Assembly: GCA_021814735.1 (NCBI GenBank)
Contig: JAKAHX010000059.1
Span: 1-8,088, forward strand
Source of the DNA: Chloroflexota bacterium
GTDB lineage: Bacteria; Chloroflexota; Limnocylindria; Limnocylindrales; CSP1-4
Reading direction: 5' to 3'
Length of the DNA stretch: 8,088 nt
Below the pieces are notes generated by a model. That model was given only the letters and a program-made list of their open reading frames with translations, was not told where the DNA came from and ran no database searches. Both the position numbers and the translations under genes were made by a program. Positions 1-8,088 of the stretch are shown one piece after another (position 1 is the first letter of the stretch; the number at the start of each line of letters is the position of its first letter).

Positions 1-890
1 ACAAACCCGACCGGGACCACCACCACCGCACGCGCTCCTTGCGCGTGCACGGCGCGCAGCGCGTCGTTGATGTCGGGCTCCAGCCACGGCACCTGCGGCG
101 GTCCACTGCGGGACTGGTAGACGAGCGCCCAGGCGGGGACCGTCACCCCCCGGCCCCGCACGTCCGCCAGGATGCAGTCGATGGCGGCCAGGTGCTGGGC
201 TACGTAGGCGCCGGTCGGGGCGTTCGCGGCAAGGTTCGGGGCGGCATCGCTCCAGCCCAGCGCGCTGGCCTCGGCATGCGCGCCGAAGCGCCCGGGCGGT
301 CCCGAGGTCGCCGCCATGGCGGTCGGGATCGAATGCGTGGTGAACAGCACGCGGGTGTCGGCCGCCGTGAAGCCCTCCGCGGCGAGTTTCGTGAGCGCGG
401 CCGCGAGTCCGCCGGCGAAGGGACCCACGAACCCCGGATGATCGAAGTACTGCCGGATCCGGTCGATCTCGAGCGAGCCGCCGAGCCCGGTCTCCTCCAG
501 CGCGCGGGCGAGATCCTCGCGGTACTGCCGACACCCGGAGTAGGAGCTGTAGGCACTGGTGAGGAGCGCCAGGACCCGTCGATGGCCGTCGGCGTGGATC
601 CGGCGGAGCTCGGGGGCGAGGAACGGGTCCCAGTTGCGGTTGCCCCAGTAGATGGGCAGCTCGATGCCACGCCGCGCAAACTCGGCCCCGAGAGCCGCGA
701 GCAGCGCGCGGTTCTGGGCGTTGATGGGGCTCACGCCATCCAGCGCCAGGTAGTGATGGGCGACCGCCTCCAGGCGCTCGCGGGGTATGCCACGTCCCCG
801 CGTGACGTTCTCCAGGAAGGGCATCACGTCGCCCGGGGACTCGGGCCCGCCGAACGAGACGAGCAGGAAGGCGTCGTAGGCGATGGTCAC
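1..890 (-). CDS. hemH: Ferrochelatase HemH (coproporphyrin type), 3' end beyond window
   Basis: This enzyme inserts ferrous iron into a porphyrin, the late metal-insertion step of heme synthesis. In actinobacteria and Gram-positives the usual substrate is coproporphyrin III (CpfC). The 296 visible codons start YDAFLLVSFGGPE (residues 5-17), followed by GVSPINAQNR, NRNWDPF and SAYSSYSGCRQYRE. The catalytic His is at residue 186 in VLFTTHSIP, and YQSRSGPP then WLEPDI come near the end. The reading frame runs off the window in VVVVPVGF, so the C-terminal part is missing. Cys120 in SGCRQY matches the first of four cysteines that bind a [2Fe-2S] cluster in actinobacterial ferrochelatases; the other three would lie outside the window. 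The start is GTG at 888-890, six bases after a perfect GGAGGT. An in-frame stop upstream (936-938) leaves little alternative. The gene follows pheA on the same strand after an 82-nt gap. The family is certain. The choice between copro- and protoporphyrin as substrate is inferred from lineage. Confidence 0.95.
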   Translation of the reverse strand, partial: MTIAYDAFLLVSFGGPESPGDVMPFLENVTRGRGIPRERLEAVAHHYLALDGVSPINAQNRALLAALGAEFARRGIELPIYWGNRNWDPFLAPELRRIHADGHRRVLALLTSAYSSYSGCRQYREDLARALEETGLGGSLEIDRIRQYFDHPGFVGPFAGGLAAALTKLAAEGFTAADTRVLFTTHSIPTAMAATSGPPGRFGAHAEASALGWSDAAPNLAANAPTGAYVAQHLAAIDCILADVRGRGVTVPAWALVYQSRSGPPQVPWLEPDINDALRAVHAQGARAVVVVPVGF

Positions 891-972
891 GACCGGACCT
901 CCAGGGCCGCGCCGGGGAGGGCGCGGCGGACGGCATCAGGCGATGTGCAGGATCGGAAGCGTAGCGTGCGCG
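891..972 (-). other. 82-nt gap between pheA and hemH
   Basis: This short non-coding stretch carries the hemH ribosome binding site and most of a 7-bp hairpin that begins in the pheA stop region. I see no convincing -35/-10 pair in it, so I cannot say whether hemH has its own promoter or is read through from pheA. Confidence 0.6.
897..902 (-). promoter_or_regulatory. Shine-Dalgarno site of hemH
   Basis: On the minus strand this reads GGAGGT and lies six bases before the GTG at 888-890. It is a near-consensus ribosome binding site and decides the hemH start. It also suggests that hemH is translated independently of pheA. Confidence 0.8.
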
Positions 973-977
973 CTACG
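960..977 (-). terminator. Hairpin overlapping the pheA stop codon, possible weak terminator or processing site
   Basis: The transcript can form a perfect 7-bp stem CGTAGCG / CGCTACG with a CGCA loop, and the TAG stop of pheA sits inside the first arm. No U-tract follows (the next bases on the minus strand are CTTCCGATCC), so it is not a classical intrinsic terminator. It may protect the 3' end of the upstream mRNA or attenuate read-through into hemH. In a genome this rich in GC, a 7-bp stem can also occur by chance. Confidence 0.35.
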
Positions 978-2184
978 TGCCCGCCGCGCGCGGGTACGTG
1001 CCCAGGATGCGGACCATCGCGGCGGCCGCCCCCAGCTCGGCTGCCGCCGCGCGGGCCTGCGCCTCGTCCGCGTCGAGGTCCACCCAGAAGACGTATTCCC
1101 AGGCACGGTCGCGGCTCGGCCTCGACTCGAGCTTGCTCATGTTGAGGCCCGCGCGCGCGAAGACGCCCAGGCAGCGGTGGAGCGACCCGGGTTCGTTGCG
1201 CACGGCCAGGACCATGGTCGTCCGCATCGGCACCGCGGTGCTTTGTGCCGGGGCAGGCTCCACGCGCCCCGGCGCGACCGGCCGGCCCCCTCGTCGCGCC
1301 GGCGCGGGCCCGTCGCCCGTTGGCCCGGCCACGGCGCCCGTTGGCGCGGCCCCGTGACGCGCTGGCCCGGCCCCGTCGCTCGCCGGCGCGGTGTGCGGGC
1401 GCGCTGCGTCGGTCTCCCGACGCGCCACCACGAAGAACCGCGTGCGGTTGTCCGGCACCTCCTGGATGCCGTCTGCCAGGACCTCGAGCCCGAAGATCTC
1501 CGCGGCCCGGGGCGACAGCACGGCGGCCGCGGCACGCTCGCCGCGTTCGACGATGAGCTTCGCTGCCCCTGCCGTGTTGTAGGTGGTGAGCAGCGTCCAC
1601 GGCCGGGTACGCAGGAACCGCTCGGCCTGTCCGAGCGCCTGGATGTGCGAGTAGACGCGCTCGATCTCCTCGATCGACTGGCCGGGAAGGGCCGCGAGAC
1701 ACAGCCGGACGGGGACCACGAGCTCGCCTGTCACCAGCAGATCGTGTTCGAGGAGCAGGTCGTAGTTCTCGCGGACCGTGCCGTTGACCAGGTTCTCGAT
1801 GGGGACGACGCCGGCGACCACGGGCGCCGCGTCCGGCGGGTCGGCAGGGACGCAGCCGGCGGTGACGGCCTCGAAGACCTGCCGAAAGCCGGCAACGGGG
1901 ACCGGCACGGGCCGGTCGAAGGCGGCCAGGACGGCGTCCTCCGCGAAGGCGCCGGGCTCCCCCGAGTAGGCGACCCGCAGGCCGGCGTCGCTCAGCGATG
2001 CAGCGGGCGCGACACGAGCCGCACGCGAGGCCAGGCCGCGAGCCGCGCGCGGGGCGCGAGCCGCACGCGGGGGCACGTCAACCGGCTGCACGGCGCGACG
2101 CGATGGCGGGGCGCGAGCCGCACGCGGGACCCGAGCCGCAATCTGCGGGCGAGCCGCACGCGTGGATGCGGCCGTCGGGCGCAC
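973..2184 (-). CDS. pheA: Prephenate dehydratase with C-terminal ACT domain
   Basis: This enzyme converts prephenate to phenylpyruvate with loss of water and CO2, the committed step to phenylalanine. The catalytic domain runs from about residue 69 (LRVAYSGEPGAFAEDAV) to 254, with VVPIENLVNGTV at 127-137 and the signature NRTRFFVV at 246-253. The ACT domain is at 320-400, with RNEPGSL (329-335) and the phenylalanine-binding ESRP (353-356), which points to feedback inhibition by phenylalanine. There is no chorismate mutase domain. At 403 residues it is longer than the usual 270-320. The excess is an Arg/Ala/Pro-rich N-terminus (1-66) and a Pro/Ala/Gly linker of about 63 residues (257-319) between the two domains. 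The GTG at 2182-2184 is simply the first start codon in the frame after the stop at 2251-2253, and it lacks a Shine-Dalgarno site. GTG codons 33 and 37, or a start in another frame joined by a shift, remain possible. The gene follows the regulatory-domain gene by at most 69 nt and is probably co-transcribed with it. Confidence 0.92.
   Translation of the reverse strand: MRPTAASTRAARPQIAARVPRAARAPPSRRAVQPVDVPPRAARAPRAARGLASRAARVAPAASLSDAGLRVAYSGEPGAFAEDAVLAAFDRPVPVPVAGFRQVFEAVTAGCVPADPPDAAPVVAGVVPIENLVNGTVRENYDLLLEHDLLVTGELVVPVRLCLAALPGQSIEEIERVYSHIQALGQAERFLRTRPWTLLTTYNTAGAAKLIVERGERAAAAVLSPRAAEIFGLEVLADGIQEVPDNRTRFFVVARRETDAARPHTAPASDGAGPARHGAAPTGAVAGPTGDGPAPARRGGRPVAPGRVEPAPAQSTAVPMRTTMVLAVRNEPGSLHRCLGVFARAGLNMSKLESRPSRDRAWEYVFWVDLDADEAQARAAAAELGAAAAMVRILGTYPRAAGT
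1228..1416 (-). other. Low-complexity linker between the catalytic and ACT domains of PheA
   Basis: Residues 257-319 of PheA form a Pro/Ala/Gly/Arg-rich stretch between TRFFVV and the start of the ACT domain. Most prephenate dehydratases have only a few residues here. At DNA level, the part at 1314-1375 contains related units of about 18 nt spaced by 21 to 23 nt (cgcccgttggcccggcca, cgcccgttggcgcggccc, then a diverged third copy), so it may have grown by tandem duplication. The frame stays open throughout. Confidence 0.7.
1314..1375. repeat. Degenerate tandem repeat inside the PheA linker
   Basis: Copies start near 1314, 1335 and 1358. The first two differ at two of 18 positions (c to g and a to c). 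The third keeps only the core tggcccggcccc. The 21-nt step between the first two copies is a multiple of three, so that expansion keeps the reading frame. Confidence 0.5.
2014..2160. repeat. Five-copy 12-nt microrepeat at the 5' end of pheA
   Basis: Units gcgagccgcacg lie at 2149-2160, 2113-2124 and 2056-2067 (identical), with one-base variants at 2038-2049 (gcgagccgcgcg) and 2014-2025 (acgagccgcacg). On the minus strand in the pheA frame each encodes Arg-Ala-Ala-Arg (PheA residues 9, 21, 40, 46 and 54). Two of the copies sit inside identical 21-nt stretches (2051-2071 and 2108-2128). Spacing is irregular but always a multiple of three. Third-position GC here is visibly lower than in the catalytic core. 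Confidence 0.75.
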
Positions 2185-2253
2185 CGGGAACGGCGTGCGC
2201 GACCCGCATGATGCGGAGGCGACCGACCACCGGACCGCCGCTCCCCGTCGTCA
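2185..2253 (-). other. Region between the regulatory-domain gene and the annotated pheA start
   Basis: This 69-nt stretch follows a tandem stop TGATGA (2251-2256, minus strand) that ends the upstream gene. An ATG at 2252-2254 overlaps those stops and opens a different frame from pheA. That frame has high third-position GC for about 36 codons and then stops at 2078. I see no clear ribosome binding site before the pheA GTG and no obvious promoter. Confidence 0.45.
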
Positions 2254-2834
2254 TCACCGCTCGAACCACTGCGTCGGCTCGTGGTCGGTCTCGCTGATCT
2301 CGACCGCCGGGGCGGCCGTATCCCGGGGACCGCGGCCACCCGAGCGGGCCGCGGCCGCCGCGTCCGCCCAGTGCTCCTCCGCGAGCATCGCGTTGATCGC
2401 CTCCAGGTAGGCCTCCACGGAGCAGGCGATCGTGTTCGGGCCGCGGCAGGAGCCGTGGTATCGCCCCTCGGCGCGCGGTCCCGCGGCCCCGGCCGGCGGC
2501 GCGACCTCGACGTCCACGCGCCCCTCCGCGTCGGGACCCTCGCCCAGCGAGGTCACCCGGTACGCGAGCAGCCGTGGACGGCCCGAGAGGATGCCGGCCA
2601 GTGCCCGGTCGACCGCCTCGTAGAGCGCGTCCACCGCCCCGTTGCCCTCGGCCGACGCCTCCCAGACATGGTCCCCGGCCTGCACCACCACGGCCGCCCG
2701 GCTCTGCACGTTGGAGCCGGTGGAGCAGGTCCAGCGGGCCAGGCGGACCGCGTCCTCCGCCGGTGACCGCGCGTCACCCGTGGCGGCTTGGTCGCCGCCC
2801 GAGGGCGAGCTGCCGCCGCCCCCGAGGGATCCGG

Positions 2835-2838
<4 letters not shown>
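2254..2838 (-). CDS. Free-standing LeuA-type allosteric (dimerisation) domain protein
   Basis: This 194-residue protein resembles only the C-terminal regulatory domain of 2-isopropylmalate and citramalate synthases. It has no TIM barrel, no DTTLRDG motif and no metal-binding HxH. After a Gly/Ser/Ala-rich leader (1-28) come TCSTGSNVQSRAAVVV (37-52), AEGNGAVDALYEAVDRAL (63-80, compare ATGNGPVDALYRAVDDAL in the neighbouring LeuA), a second strand-rich half (90-112), and GPNTIACSVEAYLEAINAML (133-152, compare LSTNIIESSLEAYVTAANKL in LeuA). A charged tail ends in WFER. In full-length synthases this domain binds leucine or isoleucine and inhibits the enzyme. A separate copy could act in trans on CimA or LeuA, or sense an amino acid for another purpose. 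The ATG overlaps the cimA stop (ATGA) and has AGGAGG six bases upstream, so translation is tightly linked to cimA. The domain call is firm. The role is inference. Confidence 0.85.
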
Positions 2839-4492
<1,654 letters not shown>

Positions 4493-4493
<1 letters not shown>

Positions 4494-5724
4494 CAGGGCA
4501 TCCCCAGCAACGTGTCGGTGGCGGTGATCACGGCGGCATCGTCGGCGGTGATCCCGGCGGGCGAGGCGGTCCGGGCAGGGTCGTGCCCAGTTCCCTGTGC
4601 ATCGGCCAGCCGCGCGACGACCTCGTCCGCGAACGCCCGGGTCCCCAGGGTGCGCACCTCGCGGTCGCGAGCGCCCACGCGCGCCAGGTCGGTGGTGCGC
4701 AGCCCGTCGGTGAGGGCAGACCGGACCGCCGCCTCGATCGCCGTCGCGGCGTCCGCGCGCCCGAGCGACCAGCGCAGCAGCATGGCCCCCGAGAGGATCG
4801 CCGCGATCGGGTTGGCCAGGTCCCGGCCGGCGATGTCAGGCGCCGAGCCGTGGATCGGCTCGTACAGGCCATGGAGCCCGTGCGCCGTGCGCCGTGCGCC
4901 GACCGACGCGGACGGGAGCATCCCGAGCGAGCCGGTCAGCATCGCCGCCTCGTCGGAGAGGATGTCCCCGAAGAGGTTCTCGGTCACGATCACGTCGAAC
5001 GAGCCTGGGTCGCGGATCAGCAGCATCGCCGTGGCGTCCACCAGGCGGTGCTCGTACGACACGTCGGGGAACTCTGGCGCGACCTCCTCCACGACCTTCC
5101 GCCAGAGACGGCTGGAGGCCAGCACGTTCGCCTTGTCCACGCTCGTCAGGCGCTTCCGGCGCCCGCGTGCCAGCTCGAACGCCAGGCGCACGACCCGCCG
5201 GATCTCCTGCTCGGTGTACCAGAGGGTGTCCACCGCGACGCGTCCCTCGGGCGTCTCCCGCTCCTCCGACGGGCGACCGAAGTAGAGCCCGCCGGTGAGC
5301 TCGCGGACGATCAGGACGTCCACGCCGCGCACCACCTCCGGGCGCAGCGTGGAGGCGTCCACCAGCGTCGGCTCGGCCGAGACCGGCCGCAGGTTGGCGA
5401 ACAGCTCCAGCCCGCCACGCAACGCGAAGAGCGCCTGCTCCGGGCGCACGGCGGCGTTCGGGTCGTCCCACTTCGGCCCCCCGACCGCGCCGAGGTAGAC
5501 GGCGTCGGCCGCGCGGCAAGCAGCCAGATCGGCGTCACGGATCGGCACGCCGTAGGCGTCGATCGCCGCCCCACCGACCAGCAGCTCCTGCCAGTCCAGC
5601 GCGAAGCCGAAGCGCGATGCCGCCGCGTCCAGGACCCGGCGACCGGCCGACACGACCTCCGGGCCGATCCCGTCACCCGGGATCGCGGCGATCCGGTAGA
5701 CGGTCGCCGCGCGTTCCGGTCCGC

Positions 5725-5728
<4 letters not shown>
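4493..5728 (-). CDS. leuB: 3-Isopropylmalate dehydrogenase
   Basis: This enzyme oxidises and decarboxylates 3-isopropylmalate to 4-methyl-2-oxopentanoate with NAD, in leucine synthesis. In organisms with CimA it commonly also handles 3-methylmalate, yielding 2-oxobutyrate for isoleucine. Visible motifs are IPGDGIGPE (16-24), GAVGGPKWD (80-88), catalytic Tyr149 (GGLYFG) and Lys199 (SVDKANVL), and metal ligands Asp231, Asp255 and Asp259 (VDATAM, NLFGDILSDEA). The NAD-binding loop is EPIHGSAPDIAG (290-301), whose Asp298 marks NAD rather than NADP preference. VDATAM replaces the more common VDNAAM. At 411 residues it exceeds the usual 350-370, mainly through an Ala/Thr-rich tail from about 377 onward. 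The GTG start overlaps the leuA stop (GTGA), and the ribosome site is poor, so translation is probably coupled to leuA. The cimA start lies at its stop. Confidence 0.95.

Positions 5729-8088
<2,360 letters not shown>

Noticed and set aside
39..1145. Open frame of 368 codons on the plus strand
   Set aside because: It is antisense to hemH, whose motifs are unmistakable on the minus strand, and has low-complexity Arg/Pro content at its end.
2014..2160. Microrepeats as a CRISPR array or protein-binding iterons
   Set aside because: Units are only 12 nt, irregularly spaced by short intervals that stay in the coding frame, with no unique spacers of CRISPR length and no cas gene nearby.
883..2211. 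Open frame of 442 codons on the plus strand
   Set aside because: It is antisense to pheA and dominated by the repeat and linker regions. The repeated Arg/Gly/Ala patterns come from the minus-strand microrepeats.

Overview
This window is a high-GC (roughly 70%) bacterial segment in which every supported gene lies on the minus strand. Reading in the direction of transcription, from high to low coordinates, the order is ilvC (5' end cut by the window edge), leuA, leuB, cimA, a free-standing LeuA-type regulatory domain, pheA, and hemH (3' end cut by the window edge). The very strong GC bias at third codon positions and the actinobacterial-style ferrochelatase (GCRQYRE cysteine, YQSRSGPP motif) suggest an actinobacterium or another high-GC lineage such as Chloroflexota. 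No 16S rRNA or other taxonomic marker is present, so the lineage is an inference.

Region 2254-8088 is a tightly packed branched-chain amino acid operon. All four junctions are stop/start overlaps of 1 to 4 nt: ilvC/leuA ATGA, leuA/leuB GTGA, leuB/cimA TGATG, cimA/regulatory domain ATGA. IlvC makes the dihydroxy acids common to valine, leucine and isoleucine. LeuA commits 2-oxoisovalerate to leucine. CimA makes citramalate from pyruvate and acetyl-CoA, which starts threonine-independent isoleucine synthesis. LeuB can serve as the dehydrogenase for both chains. leuC, leuD, ilvB/N, ilvD and ilvE are not in the window. The gene after cimA encodes only a LeuA-type allosteric domain with no catalytic barrel. 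It is the least ordinary gene here, and could be a trans-acting amino acid sensor.

Region 973-2253 holds pheA, prephenate dehydratase. Its core is normal, but it has an Arg/Ala/Pro-rich N-terminal stretch built on five copies of a 12-nt microrepeat, and a low-complexity linker of about 63 residues between the catalytic and ACT domains. Its start codon cannot be fixed from sequence alone. Region 891-972 is a short gap with a 7-bp hairpin at the pheA stop. Region 1-890 is the first 296 codons of hemH, with a strong Shine-Dalgarno site that settles its GTG start.

I saw no mobile element, CRISPR array, tRNA, rRNA or phage gene. The window is mostly housekeeping amino acid and heme biosynthesis. 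The points worth a second look are the orphan regulatory domain and the two low-complexity segments in pheA.
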